Source of the DNA: Glycine soja
Lineage: Eukaryota > Streptophyta > Magnoliopsida > Fabales > Fabaceae
Direction: 5' to 3'
Assembly: GCF_004193775.1 (NCBI RefSeq)
Contig: NC_041019.1
Span: 49,823,928-49,887,927 of the forward strand
Length of the DNA stretch: 64,000 bases
Below the pieces are notes generated by a model. That model did no database searches. It was not told where the DNA came from and saw only the letters and a list, made by a program, of their open reading frames with translations. Below are positions 38,086 through 50,102 of the stretch, piece after piece; the stretch's first letter is position 1; the number at the start of each line of letters is the position of its first letter. Made by a program: the position numbers and the translations under genes.

Positions 38086-38776
38086 TAGATCATTAAAATT
38101 CAAATAGGGGTAAAAAATAATAGAAAAAGCATTGTGGCAATAATAGCCGCCAATAAATGCTAAGAGCAAATAAACCACAACTGTATGCTTTGTGAGGTTT
38201 ATAGCCAATGTATTTTAATTTTTAAACCGCGGCAATGTATATACTGTGTTTGGATAAAACACAACAATCCATTTTATCCCACAAAATTATGGCCATACCA
38301 TAAAAAAAACAGAAACAACTATTTATCACTTTGTCTTTATCATGAAAATTTAATTGATTTTTTTCACCATGAATTTAATCCAAACACACTAGTAAGTTGA
38401 TATCATTAGCGACAGTACTCCATTAAATAAGAAGAGATTGAATTCACATATTTTTCAAGTATAAGGACTAAAACATTAATTTGAAAATACAAGAAAAAAA
38501 TACATAGATAAAAAACATACTTTATTCCATTATTAAAATGCCATATATTATATGTTTTCTATTTTTAATTACTATGCTAGTACTTTAGTTTAGTCTTTAT
38601 ACAAGATATTTATAATAAATAAATAATTAATTTAATTATTCATTTGATTTTTATACTTACACAAATTTTATCTTTTAGTTGTATTTAAAAATTATCCATT
38701 TTAATTTTTATACATATTATTTTCAATCATTTTTAATTTCTAACAATTAAGCATACATGGAATAAAAGAGGTTTAA

Positions 38777-38821
<45 letters not shown>

Positions 38822-40464
38822 AGATTATTTTTAAATACAACTATAAAAATCAAATAAGTATTTAAACTTAAATAATTTTTATTATATAAATTGTTATAAT
38901 TAAAAATTATAACAAACAAATACTTTTTAAATATATAGATTATATTATAGGTTTATAATGAATAATTTTAAAAATATTAAAATTTAATTTAGAGATAGAC
39001 ATAAAACGAGATGAAGTATTCACATAAAGATAAAAAAAGAGAGTAATACGATGATTTGATTGAAAGAGAAATTTTTTTATACTTTTGGGAATACTGTGTG
39101 AAAAACACCTCCAAGGAAAAGAAAAAAGAATGAGAATGTCTATATTTTTTTTAACGAAATTGCCTCATTGAAAGAATATGAAAAGTTATAATTTTATTTC
39201 TAAGATAGGAGTATCTTATAAAATAATGCTATCTAAATATGTTGGCTGATAATTAAGGGAAAGCTGCAAGTGCATGATCGTCTTTAAGTAATAAAAATTT
39301 AAGATGGTATCCATAAGGAGTTAAGGACTTTGGCGTAACAATTAAATGGGGAAGGTTTAAGTTAGACGAGAAAAAAAAATTAGAATGAAAGAGATTAAAT
39401 TGAAGATAAAGACTTGATTAAGATCAAGCAAATATTTAACGGGTTGCAGTTAATGATAAGAAACTTTCCAGGATTTGGGGTTGATACAATGATTTTCTAA
39501 ATGATTAATTGTCTTGCGTAATGTCTTATTTGATTACCATTGAAGGAGAAATAACCTAAGATAATCTTTAAGATACATGAACGTATCTAATTGAATTAAC
39601 TATTATTTATTCTCATAGTGGTTATGTTTAATTAAATTTGTATGTTTTTTTTTTGTAATTTAACTGATTCTCAAAGGATTAAACCTATTATCGCAGTTTA
39701 AAGCGCAAGTCTTTTTTTATAGGTCCAACGATTAAGTTCATTCTTCCCTAAGTGTTTAAGATTGTGCAAAATGATGATCAATCTTCTAACTTAGATAAAA
39801 TAATAAGAAAAAATCAAGAGGAAAATCAAATAGACATATAAGCAATTCAATTAAACCAAACAGTCATCAAAGGCTAAGTCCAAACCCTAGAAAAATAGAG
39901 TTCTACTTACACAAGTTCATGGTAAAACTCCAAAAAGAAAATAAATAAAGAAAAAAAAATAGGCTGGAAAACAATTAAAGGGAAAAAAGTTACAAGCCTC
40001 AATTCTAAGCTTTTAAAAATTAAAATTAAAATTCTAAATTTTAAGAGACATTAACTAGTAAAAAAAAAATTCAAGGAATAAAAATGGAAAATCCTAAAAA
40101 GATAGTAAATCAATTTTTTTTTAAAAAGTTTTTATTTGTTTGGATCTTCTCGTTCACTTGTATGATGTTCAATTTTTTTATTTTACTTTATATTTGACTT
40201 TAACTCACACTTGTATTACAGGAATCTCTCCCTCAAATGTAAATATTCTATATAATAGTCACCCACCCAATGATGTATAGTAAATTAACTTAAAAATTTC
40301 AGTTACTAATTAACTCTTCAACTTCCAATAAAAATCAAAGAAAGATAATAACAAATGAAGACCCAGATGCCAAACTAACTCCAAATTCCGTTTTTTTATC
40401 TCAACCAAAACTAATGGAAGGATACATCTATTTATGAGAAACACAACACTTGATTTCGTTTCTA

Positions 40465-40514
<50 letters not shown>

Positions 40515-40723
40515 GTTAGACTTTCTTGGATCAGGTTTGAGGTGATTCTGAACCTAGAAAATAAACAGAAAAGGCGGATAAAGTAAGGAGGAACAAATGG
40601 CCCAAGAGCTACCTACCATGCACGCTGACGTTATTCATTTCTAGCTTCAAGTTTTGTGAGAAACAAAACAACCAACAACAACGTTGCTGAGAGAAAGCAT
40701 TGTCCTGTTTAGAAATAACGGTC
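38086..40723. other. Intergenic, STN8 promoter side
   Basis: AT-rich with (AT)n at 38779-38818 and an (ATT)n microsatellite at 40465-40513, about 210 bp upstream of the STN8 start. A TGACG element ('gctgacgtt') lies near 40624. The frame at 38185-38400 has no recognisable motif. No TATA box was assigned. Confidence 0.45.
40465..40513. repeat. (ATT)n microsatellite upstream of STN8
   Basis: About 16 uninterrupted ATT units, close enough to the STN8 start for length variation to fall within its promoter. Confidence 0.95.
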
Positions 40724-43538
40724 ATGGCTTCTCTGCTCTCTACAACTGCAACCACACTTCAACATAATCACACAATCTGCTTCTCCCCTGTCAAACCCAC
40801 CACCGCAAATACCATTCCCTTCTCAACAAACCGTTGTTTCAAGAACAACTCTGCAAAGTGCAATGCTTTTTTTGATAAATTCCCCAAAGACTTGTTGGAG
40901 ACCACTTTTCATTTGGACCAGTTCCCTGTCTTCCAATCAGTGATAGTGAAGTTTCAGAATGTAACTGAAGACTTATCAGACGTGCAGAGGTGGGGGCTTG
41001 TGATCCTAGCAGGGCTGACATGGGCTTATTTCACCGCGAGGCCCGGTGTTCTCGTCGGCGCCATTGATGCATTCCTCTTGGCTCCTATCCAACTGGTTTT
41101 GGACAGTTTATCTGGAAGGAGGAATCTGAAGAGGACTGATTTTCTTGTTGGAGATAAGCTTGGAGAAGGGTCATTTGGTGTTGTTTATTCGGGTGTTTTG
41201 GTCCCAAGGAATGTGGATGTGCAAGAGTGGATGCAGAAAAGTGGAAGGGACAAGGTGGCTAAGTTGGATGCCAAATCTAAGGATAAAGTCGTTCTTAAAA
41301 AGGTAGCATTAAGATATTCGTTTATTTTCCAATGCTTCTTTAGCCTATGATGGGTCATTGTTGGAATAGTGGTGTTATGTTTTATACTTCATTTGAACTG
41401 AATTGATGCGATTTGCTGAGCTTGTTTGAGTTGTTTCTTACCAACTCTTTTTTAATCTGCTGTGATCGTTTGTTCCCCTTTGTTTCTGTTAATGTGCTGT
41501 GGTGGTTTTGCTGTTATAGGAAGCATGAGGTGCATTTAATTAGAGCCATTCCATCTTGCATGGGATAAAATGATTGATGTAGAAGAGTTGAACAGCTCTT
41601 GAGGATTATTGATCCTTTTGTTCTTTATTTTTCTCTCTTAATATTTTTTCCTTTTGAAAATAAAGAGAAAATATATATCTAGATGTTGGAATATTTAAAT
41701 TGAAATCCCAAACTTATGTGCTGACTTTACCTATCAGTATCATCTCATAATTTACATATGATGATGTAATTGATTTTCTTTTTATGTTTTCAATTATAAT
41801 TGCAAAGCCTGTCAAATGTATTCAAGAGCTGACTGATGGCACATGCAGGTAAAGGTTGGAATTGAAGGAGCAGAGGAATTTGGTGATTTTGAAGAGTGGT
41901 TCAATTATAGACTCTCTAGAGCAGCTCCTGAAACATGTGCTAAGTTTCTTGGTAGTTTTGTAGCTGATAAAACCAATTCACAGTTCACAAAAGGTGGAAA
42001 ATGGCTTGTTTGGAAGTTTGAGGTACTCTACCAAATATTCCTATTAGATAACTACAGCCATAGATGGCCAATGCATGCAACCATGCACCACTTTATTAAT
42101 GAGTTTTGAAACAATATTGTAATGCTGGTTTTAATTTTTATATGTTGTCATGAATATATTACAAAAAAAAAGGTATAGTATTTATTTTAATGGATTGCAT
42201 AACTTAAAGCATACAGATAAGCTCCAAACATATTTTATATATACCAACTATTCCACCACTAATTGCAGGGTTGTCCACATCACAGGGAGGCCGATCTCTT
42301 GCTGATTACATGGCTGATCAAAGCTTCCCTTCAAACTTAGAGTCTATCATGTTTGGACGTGTCTTGCAAGGCGTCGACTCTTCTAAACGAAATGCATTGA
42401 TCATCAAGCAAATAATGCGCCAGATAATTACATCTCTTAAGAAAATTCACGACATAGGCATTGTACACAGGGATGTTAAGCCTGCCAACTTGGTGGTTAC
42501 CAAACGGGGGCAGATTAAACTCATTGATTTTGGTGCTGCGACAGACCTTCGAATTGGAAAGAATTATGTTCCTAATCGTACCCCTTTGGATCGTGACTAC
42601 TGTCCCCCTGAGCTATACGTGTTACCAGAAGAAACACTAAGTCTCCCACCAGAGCCTATTGCAGCTTTCCTTTCACCCATCTTGTGGCAGGTTTTATTTC
42701 TATACCTTATTTATGTAGCCAAAATTAAGGTTCTTCTGTAAGGGTGACATTGTGTCATTTTTAGTAAAACTACATAATACTGGCTTCAACATTTGTCAAA
42801 GTTGGTTGAAACAGTGTAGAGGCCAAAAATATTTTCACAGAATAATGTATAATACTTTGGAGAATGTCAATACCGGAACTCTTAGTTAAGAGACTTTGCT
42901 TTAGTTATGTTAACTACCTAAATGAATGTTTCAAGAACACATTGACTTAATTAGTTAATTAAGTGCTCTTGTGGCTAGTGTTATTATATTAGAAATATCT
43001 TCACTTCAATTTCTAAATTGCTCAAAGCTCGACTTCTTTTTCCTATGGTTTTTGCATCAGCTAGAATTTCCAAAATTGTGGCATGACTGGCATCGTATAG
43101 TAATTAATCTTCATGGAGTCATTTTGTTTAAGTACACACAGTTTTTAATGTGTATGCATTATCCTCTTCCCTGTTTGTTTTTTGCAGTTAAACAGTCCTG
43201 ATCTGTTTGATATGTATTCTGCCGGGATTGTACTCCTGCAAATGGCAATACCAACCTTAAGGTCTCCAGCTGCTTTGAAGAATTTCAATTTGGAGATAAG
43301 AACATGTGGATATGATTTGAACAAATGGAGGGCATCTACTCGCATGAGGTCTGACTTCCAAATTCTTGATAGTGACTCTAGTAGAGGGTGGGACTTAGCA
43401 ACAAAGCTTATCTCCAAGAGAGGTTCCCAAAGAAGAGGACGCTTATCTGCTGCTGCTGCCTTGAGGCACCCTTATTTCCTTCTGGGTGGGGATCAGGCAG
43501 CCGCAGTTCTTTCTAAGTTAAGCTTAAGCACAAAGTGA
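40724..43538 (+). CDS. STN8: Serine/threonine-protein kinase STN8, chloroplastic
   Basis: Four exons (40724-41302, 41849-42022, 42286-42690, 43188-43538), all phase 0, encode 502 residues, close to Arabidopsis STN8. STN8 is the thylakoid kinase that phosphorylates photosystem II core proteins in the light. The N-terminus is a Ser/Thr-rich, acid-poor transit peptide; residues 90-125 form the membrane segment ([15 protein letters not shown]). Kinase landmarks: Gly loop GEGSFGVVY (147-155), VVLKK (189-193), HRDVKPANL (312-320, catalytic D314), DFG (332-334), C-terminal '[19 protein letters not shown]'. The start is ATG 40724, not the in-frame TTG at 40700. Exon 3 uses the second of two nearby acceptors ('catcacag|ggaggc'), because only it keeps the frame through '[13 protein letters not shown]'; the first, at 42268, would shift the frame by 17 bases. 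Converges with the mannanase gene. Confidence 0.94.
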
Positions 43539-44993
43539 GCTGCTTGCAAATGCTATGTAAGTATATATATATATATATATTATTTTTTTTTTCCATTTTC
43601 TGATTGTTTCATTTTTTACACCTGGCTGATATTTCTGACCATATAAACTTAAGCTTTGAGCAAATCCTTGTTGGCTCCTGAAAATGTGTCTACAGCTGTA
43701 TGCTTAATTAGATTTTCATTTGAAAACATGCTGTCTGTTTGACTTAAATAACAGGATGTGATTGGATCATTTGTGCAAGTAACTTGCACTTTATATGATT
43801 GTCTTTTGCACCATAAGGTGTTATGGACAAACTCTTAAAGAAGAGGTCTATCTCATTTGTTATGTTCTTTTGCAATCAAGAAATACAATCTTTTCTTTTC
43901 TCTATTTTCTAATCCAGCTTCTTAACAAAATGTGTTGTAAAATTTGTTCATTGAGAAAGTAGTGTCAAATCTAAGATAACATGTTTCTATTGGCCCATGA
44001 TTACACTGATAATATGCAGGGATAGTATACCTAATTCTTTTTGCTCGTTTGGTGTGAAAGAACCATATCACTGTCAATTGAAGCTTTGTGGCAATGTTAT
44101 TACAAAACGTCTGTTTCCTTCAGGGGGAGCTCGTATGATATGGATATAATGGCATCCCATCTAAAGGCCAACTAATATATAAAATGGCAAGCAGAAATTC
44201 CTAGATTTTGTTCCTTTTTTTTCTCTGTTTAAACCAGAGAACCTCCAGAAAGATCTGAAAGGAAACTTGGTTTCAGTACTATGATACAGAAGGCAAAAGC
44301 TACACTTGCTGTCTTGCCAGTCTAAATCTATACCTTCCTTGTTATCTGTCTGTCTATATGATAGAGCATATCCCCTCTCAAAATCAGTGGCTTATTAAAA
44401 CTCAGGAAGGAGTACTTAGTGGTTTTCAAAGACATAAGCCTTCTCCCATGATTTCTTTCTTCAGAAGGTAAATATTCAGAACTTGGCAGGACATGACCAG
44501 TAATACCAAGGAGCTAGACACAAAATAGAACTAAAGGAAGCCACAATCTATTGGCTATTCTGATATGTAAGGTTTACTTATTCCATGAAATTTACTTTCA
44601 AGATTGGATGGTTTATTCAATTTCATTTGACACTTCCATTCAACTAGTGCTCTTGAATAAATATTGCTTCTCCATATTCCAGTCTAAAACTTGTGTTTTC
44701 CAAATAGGAACGTTATACTCAACACTTATAATGCTACCTTACTTATTTTACCAATGGCCATATAATGATACAAATGTGTATATATTCTTAACGTGAAACA
44801 ATGAAGAATGTTGTGGTGCTTCTTGTTTAAGATGGTGGTGACCTTGCATGACCATAATGTCGCAACATTCAAATTAAACACATTGTTGATGTTGATATTA
44901 ATACAAACAAAATTATATGGTGAATCACATATTTATCCATGCATGGTTTTATATGACCTTAGCATTACAATTCGAAACTTTCCACATATGGTG
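43539..44993. other. Intergenic between convergent STN8 and mannanase genes
   Basis: Contains both 3' UTRs and a short TA repeat (43562-43581). The plus-strand frames at 44551-44796 and 44808-45119 have no motif; the second overlaps the mannanase last exon in antisense. No additional gene recognised. Confidence 0.5.
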
Positions 44994-47570
44994 TCACAGT
45001 TCGTCTCGATAGAGTATTTCCTCCAACAATTTCTTCTTCTTACAACCCCAATTGCATTTAGTGTTGCACAAGGAATTAAACAGTGCAAGCCTAGTGGATT
45101 GAAGTTGTATAATGCCTGAGGTGGAAGGGGATTTTGAGAGAACAATTGCATACCCATCATCCATGTTATCGGTTCCATCAGGAAAAAATTGCCACAAAAG
45201 GCTTCCAGCCCCACTCCCTCCTTTCTTTGTGGAGTTTAGGATGGTACTGTACACAGTGCTTATAACTGTGTCTCTATATGATGAATTGTAGCCAGGGTCT
45301 TTGGAAGATACACCAAACTCAGCAAAAACAACTGGCATTCCAAGATACTTTTCAGCATCCTCTATGTGGGCTTCCATCCATGATTTGATAAATGGGATAT
45401 GTGTATCAGCAATTTGTTGTGAAATCCTTCAACCAGGTAATTGATTGAGTTAGGAAATGTAGTATATGTATGACAAAAAACATCATCAATAAAAATATTA
45501 GTGTTTGCATCAGACTAGAGTAATGTGCACATGCATATGAATGCAATATTGATATAAAGTAACACTGCATAAGAACTTAATTTAAATGCATTAAGTGTAA
45601 AGGGTTTTTGTCATCCAATCACAATTATGGTAAGTTATACCTTAAAAGTCAAACTTAAAAGGATTTTTTTTAATTGACAGTATAAAAATCTTTATATTGA
45701 CAGCATATGAAAATTAAACTCTTTACATGAATGGTTGGGACAAGTATGTTTTATGGCAACTTCACATTTTTAATAAAACAACAGCATTGCTGAACAAACT
45801 TACCAAGAGTCAGCATATATGTGAACAGAAGCGAAGTCCACTCCAAGAACCAGGTGGTTCCTGATAAAATCAGTTCCAACCTGTGTAGCATATGTGTTGG
45901 GATTGAACTGAGTTCTCTGAGGTGTTGATGGGCCATAAAATCCTTCTACTCCAACCTCCACTAGGTGCTTTGGATCAATTTTCTTCACATGGAATGCCAT
46001 TTCTTGTATCCAATCCTAGAATACATGTTCAAGTAAGTATTTGAGTTTAGCAGACTATGTGACATCATGGAAAGAACTGACTACTAGAGAATGCAATTGT
46101 TCAGTGTGATGTGATTATATGACATCACAAAATGTGTTATATATTTTAGTTTCAATACCACAAGAGTCAAGACTCTAGACCCTTCCCTTGGGTTATGGAA
46201 GCCAGAAGAAGTTTTCAAGGGACAAACCTGTAACTTGTCACCCGTGGGATCTGAGGTGCAACGAGGCTCATTCATCAACTCCCAAGCGAAAATTGTTGGA
46301 TCTTCCTTATAAGTGATGTTTGTGAATGTGTTAACTCTATTGAGCACAGTCTACACAGTGGAAACAGTATTGAAACCAACTTAGTATTCAGGAATTAATC
46401 AAAAAGAAAAATAATAACATAATAAAACAGCAGTCCTTATCAGATATAATTCCCAGGTAGTTTTAGTTGTTGGAATATATAACAAAACAAACTTTAACTC
46501 TAGTGTCCAATTGAAAGTAACCAATGGTGGTTTTGACCTGTTGCATTAATTTAAAGGAACTTGCCTTAACATGGGCCTTGTAGTAGCTTCTAAGAGTTGG
46601 ATGTGAGAAGAAGTCATCATCAGAGGTCAAGTTAAGGCCAGCAGCATTGCCCCATTTCACATATTGTGCTTTGCCTCCATATGCCTCCCAGTTGTTGGCC
46701 AATGATAAGATAAGCCTGATTTTGTATTTCTTTGCTTCACTTACCACAAAGTCCAAAGCCTGGGACTCACCAATAGTAAAAAGGAAAAGAGTGCTAATTA
46801 ACTGCACTGATAACTAATAGCTTTGAAGTTTGATTGTACCATTATCTGATTTCAATTACCATAGTAAAACTTACACAAGCAAACAATTCATAATTGTTGG
46901 GGTCTAACTCATTTAACATGCTTCAATAAGAAGTAAATACTAGAGAAGTTAAAATTATAATGGTGTGTGGGGTTTTAAATATAAATGATATTTTATGTTG
47001 TAAACTGTATAACAAGTTAGTGTAGTATTACACAAAATAATAAAATAAATAAATAAAGGAGCACCTTGAAAACTTCTTCATCATAAACTGATGGGGATTT
47101 CTGTAGGGCCCTCCACTGCCCATCATTGAATGCCCAAGTCCTACAAACTGTCATACCAACTGAGGATGCTTGTTTGAACACCTCAGTGACCTTTCCTCTG
47201 GTGGACTCATCTGCAGCAAATACCATAAGCCAATATGTGTTGAATCCATTGACATAGAAAGGCTTGTCATTCACCACAAAATGGTTTCCCTTCTTTTGCA
47301 CCATCTGCCAATCATCATCTTTCATGCCCCTCATTTCACTGGAAACATCAAACATATGTAAGTGCCAAGTGAAGATAAGATATAATAACTAGAGATGAAA
47401 CGGATTTCAAATACATACTCATAATTTGAGAGAGAATTTTCCATTTCATTTTGGTCTTCTTTGAGTCCTTCCTCATCCTTCATACTGTCACCAAGTGCAT
47501 TGGAACTTAAATTTTTAGTAAGCATCAAAAGAAGAATCAAAGAAATAATGCGTACTCCAAATCTCTCCAT
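44994..47570 (-). CDS. Mannan endo-1,4-beta-mannosidase (GH5), C-terminal RDEL
   Basis: Six exons on the minus strand (47570-47419, 47338-47065, 46759-46565, 46350-46228, 46015-45804, 45426-44994) encode 462 residues. The enzyme hydrolyses the beta-1,4-mannan backbone of wall and seed-reserve mannans. A hydrophobic signal peptide (about residues 1-22) is followed by a short acidic segment and the GH5 barrel. Catalytic residues are the acid/base E235 in WELMNEPRC and the nucleophile E355 in [10 protein letters not shown]; 'GFNTYWLM' and 'VGVEGFYG' are also family motifs. Intron 3 has a GC donor (aag|gcaagt) and the others are GT-AG. The C-terminus ends ...[13 protein letters not shown], resembling the K/H/RDEL ER-retrieval signal. 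Length is slightly above the usual 400-450 residues. It converges on STN8; an alpha-galactosidase gene lies 13.4 kb beyond its 5' end. Confidence 0.93.
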
Positions 47571-47618
47571 TGAGCTTTGTTAGCTAGCCACGGTGTCTAT
47601 GTGCTCCTTTGAACCATA

Positions 47619-47626
47619 ATATATAT
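47619..47626 (-). promoter_or_regulatory. Candidate TATA box of the mannanase gene
   Basis: The minus strand reads 'catatatattat' about 50 bp upstream of the mannanase ATG, giving a short predicted leader of about 20 nt. This is the only TATA-like run at a suitable distance. Confidence 0.45.
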
Positions 47627-47639
47627 GTGAGCATCTCAA

Positions 47640-48759
47640 GTTTTCCTCCATAGAAATGTGTCAAATACAGAAGAGTAGTGTGCAAGTGGAGATCATGTTT
47701 TTACACTACCTTTTAAGCAAAGAAAATTCTCTATTCCATTGTTGAGCAATGGATAGACAAGGTAATTAAAGGGTAGGAAGAAAGTTGCATATACTTCACG
47801 TCTTCACCCCCTAACTCTTTAAGGTAAGTTCAAGTGGGTTCCACTAATTTGATATCGGTATACAGAGAGGCTTTGTTAGATTTGAACTAGTTGCTTTTGG
47901 CATTATAGGAATCATGTTAAGATTGTTAAAGCATTAAATTACAGATTAAACATATACATAGGATAATCTAGTACAAGGTGCTGATAATCAATTTCTAGTT
48001 GTGATGTCTCCATCACATACATTTTTGGAAGAACTTCATGATAAGAATTTGTCCAATGAAGAAAATAAATGAGCATACTGTGTGGTCTCTTCCTTGCTAA
48101 AGTAAAAACTGCTTGGAGGAAGGAGGATGTTGTTTCTTTGATCAAGAGGGGTTAGAGTAGAAGAGATACAAAAGAAGGGTCGGTATGAATTGACACTTTT
48201 CGTTATCATTATCATGTGATGCTTATACTTCACCCACCCACCTGTGATATATTTTGATGTATAAAGTATAAACAAATGTCCTCCTTCAAAGTCAACAAAA
48301 TTCTAACCGGTGGTGCTTGTGCTAGTTATTCCCTCAGTCCTATTTTGGTATGTGATTAGTAAATTAGATTTATGTGAGAAGTTATATTTATATATAAAAT
48401 CTAATTTCTTAATTTTTCAGATTATTTTTAGGAACTAATACTGACACCAATTCCAACTATTTACAACAGAATTAGTAAGATTGAAGGTTGAAACCTCCGC
48501 TCATCTTTTTGGGATAAAATAAATGTAAATATCTTTGTAAGTATTTATTGAGAGTGGAGTTTTTTCTTGTCTAGAACTGGAAATCATCCACTCCCCCTAT
48601 ATTTTAGAAAGGAAAAAAAAAAACTATTTACTACATAATGAGATCTATTCGTTCTATGTAGATGTGGGAATGGCATGATCAAATTGCTTCAAACTACCAA
48701 ACGATCAGATTTTGATCAACTTAAGCCAATTAAGCAATTGCCCGTTCATATAGAGCCTT
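47640..48759. other. Mannanase upstream region
   Basis: No gene recognised. The frames at 47939-48145 and 48036-48275 overlap on the minus strand and have no motifs. AT-rich promoter-type sequence runs up to the retroelement at 48765. Confidence 0.45.
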
Positions 48760-48764
48760 CCAAT

Positions 48765-49419
48765 TGATGTGAACCTGAGTAGGAGCGGATCACTTGATAC
48801 AGGTTACGAAGATTTGGATGACGCCACTTCCAGTGAAGGAAGATAAGTCAGGATAGACGCCACTTCTGGTGAAGGAAGATAAGTCAGGGTAGACGCCACT
48901 TCCAGTGAAGGAAGATAAGTCTGGGTAGACGCCACTTCCAGTGAAGGAAGATAAGTCTGGGTAGACGCCACTTCCAATGAAGGAAGATAAGTCTGGGTAG
49001 ACGCCACAAGGATTACCTTGATAAGTCTGATAATTGGTTCAACAAGGAACCCAGAGAGAAACTCTCACCCAATTTTATGAAAATGCCAAAAGTTTTTTTA
49101 TTCAAAACAAAAACCAATACTTATAGTGTAGCTGAACAAAAAGATAAAAATAAACATGGGCCTTCTAAACAGTTTGGGCCAAAATTACAATAAAAATAAA
49201 TTATAATTAAAAACATATTTAACTTGGGCCTTCAAATTAGTTTGGGCCTTTAGCAACAATTAATTGTCTTGATAGTGTCTCTGCCTCTGGGCCTTCATCC
49301 TTCTCCACTTGGGCCTTCATCCTTCTCCACTCGGGGGCTTTGTCCTTCTCCACTTAGGCTTTCGTCCTTCTCCACTTGGGCCTTTAGCCTGTATTTGGCC
49401 AGTTTCATGATTCTCATCA
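48765..49419 (-). repeat. 3' LTR (655 bp) with expanded 36-bp minisatellite
   Basis: TGATG...CATCA. It matches the LTR at 51076-51585, with about ten substitutions by eye, a 1-bp indel and four extra 36-bp units. The 49257-49419 part is rich in 'gggccttcatccttctccac'-type repeats. Confidence 0.92.
48820..48999. repeat. 36-bp minisatellite, five units
   Basis: Five head-to-tail units beginning 'gacgccacttccagtgaagg' and ending 'gtctgggta', with few substitutions. The other LTR has a single unit (51130-51165). The difference (4 x 36 bp plus 1 bp) accounts for the whole length difference between the LTRs. Confidence 0.95.
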
Positions 49420-50102
49420 TTCCCTCCTTGGAAAACATTTGTCCTCAAATGTCCAAGATTATCACCAGGTTCAAGTACCACTTCCTTCCTTTTCTTGTTG
49501 GCTTGCTTAGTATAACTTTCATTCTTCTTTGCAATTTGCACCTTCACTTGGTCATACAATCTTTTCACATACTCAACTTTGACCTGTGCATCCTTATGCT
49601 GAGTCTCTTGGGGCTTGCTGTTGTAAGTTGGCTTGTTAGGCAATGAAGCTTCTAGAAGGAGATCAACTTGATGTTCTATGCTTCTTGAAGGTGGCAGTCC
49701 ATGAGGAATCTCCTTGGAAAAGACATCTTTAAATTCCTGCAATAAGGGTTGAACACTAGGAGAAACATAAATAGTTAACTGATTAGAATTATCACTCTCT
49801 CTCTTTTGTGTATCACTCTTTTCCTCGGGTGTATCACTCTTCTTTTTCATATTCCTTTGTGGAGCCTCACTATTTTCTTTCTCTTGTTCTCTCTTTTCTC
49901 TCATTTTGATTTGGTCATCACACACTTCTCTAGGGGATAGAGGTTTAAGAGTAAACAAGGAAGATTTGACTATTCGTCTGTAGGGCTCTTCTTTGTTACG
50001 GTTCAACAAACGTTGCATTTGTGTAGTCCACGCGTCCAGAAATAAGCGTTGAGATTCGTCCAGTTGATGATATACACCACCATTGTCACCAGCTCTTGCC
50101 AT
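49317..50102 (-). CDS. Chimeric gag-RT-integrase remnant protein of the retroelement
   Basis: A 261-residue open frame starts at ATG 50102. Residues 1-90 resemble the N-terminus of plant gypsy gag ('LDESQRLFLDAWTTQMQRLL'). Residues 118-160 match the segment leading into reverse transcriptase ('LLQEFKDVFSKEIPHGLPP'). Residues 173-214 match the end of integrase ('VKRLYDQVKVQIAKKNESY', 'VVLEPGD'). The last 34 residues or so are read from the LTR. The pieces are fused in frame after loss of everything between. No enzyme active site remains. Whether the protein is made, or whether an open gag-like start is kept by chance, is unknown. Confidence 0.7.
   Translation of the reverse strand: MARAGDNGGVYHQLDESQRLFLDAWTTQMQRLLNRNKEEPYRRIVKSSLFTLKPLSPREVCDDQIKMREKREQEKENSEAPQRNMKKKSDTPEEKSDTQKRESDNSNQLTIYVSPSVQPLLQEFKDVFSKEIPHGLPPSRSIEHQVDLLLEASLPNKPTYNSKPQETQHKDAQVKVEYVKRLYDQVKVQIAKKNESYTKQANKKRKEVVLEPGDNLGHLRTNVFQGGNDENHETGQIQAKGPSGEGRKPKWRRTKPPSGEG

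Noticed and set aside
40700..40723. Upstream TTG start adding eight residues to STN8
   Set aside because: TTG is not an expected start here; the first in-frame ATG (40724) begins the typical 'MASLL' transit peptide.
44933..45214. Frames antisense to, or out of frame with, the mannanase last exon
   Set aside because: They overlap the conserved GH5 C-terminus, which is clearly the coding frame.
48804..49007. Repetitive 67-residue minus-strand frame (LPSLEVAST units)
   Set aside because: Translation of the 36-bp LTR minisatellite, which stays open because 36 is a multiple of three; no independent gene.
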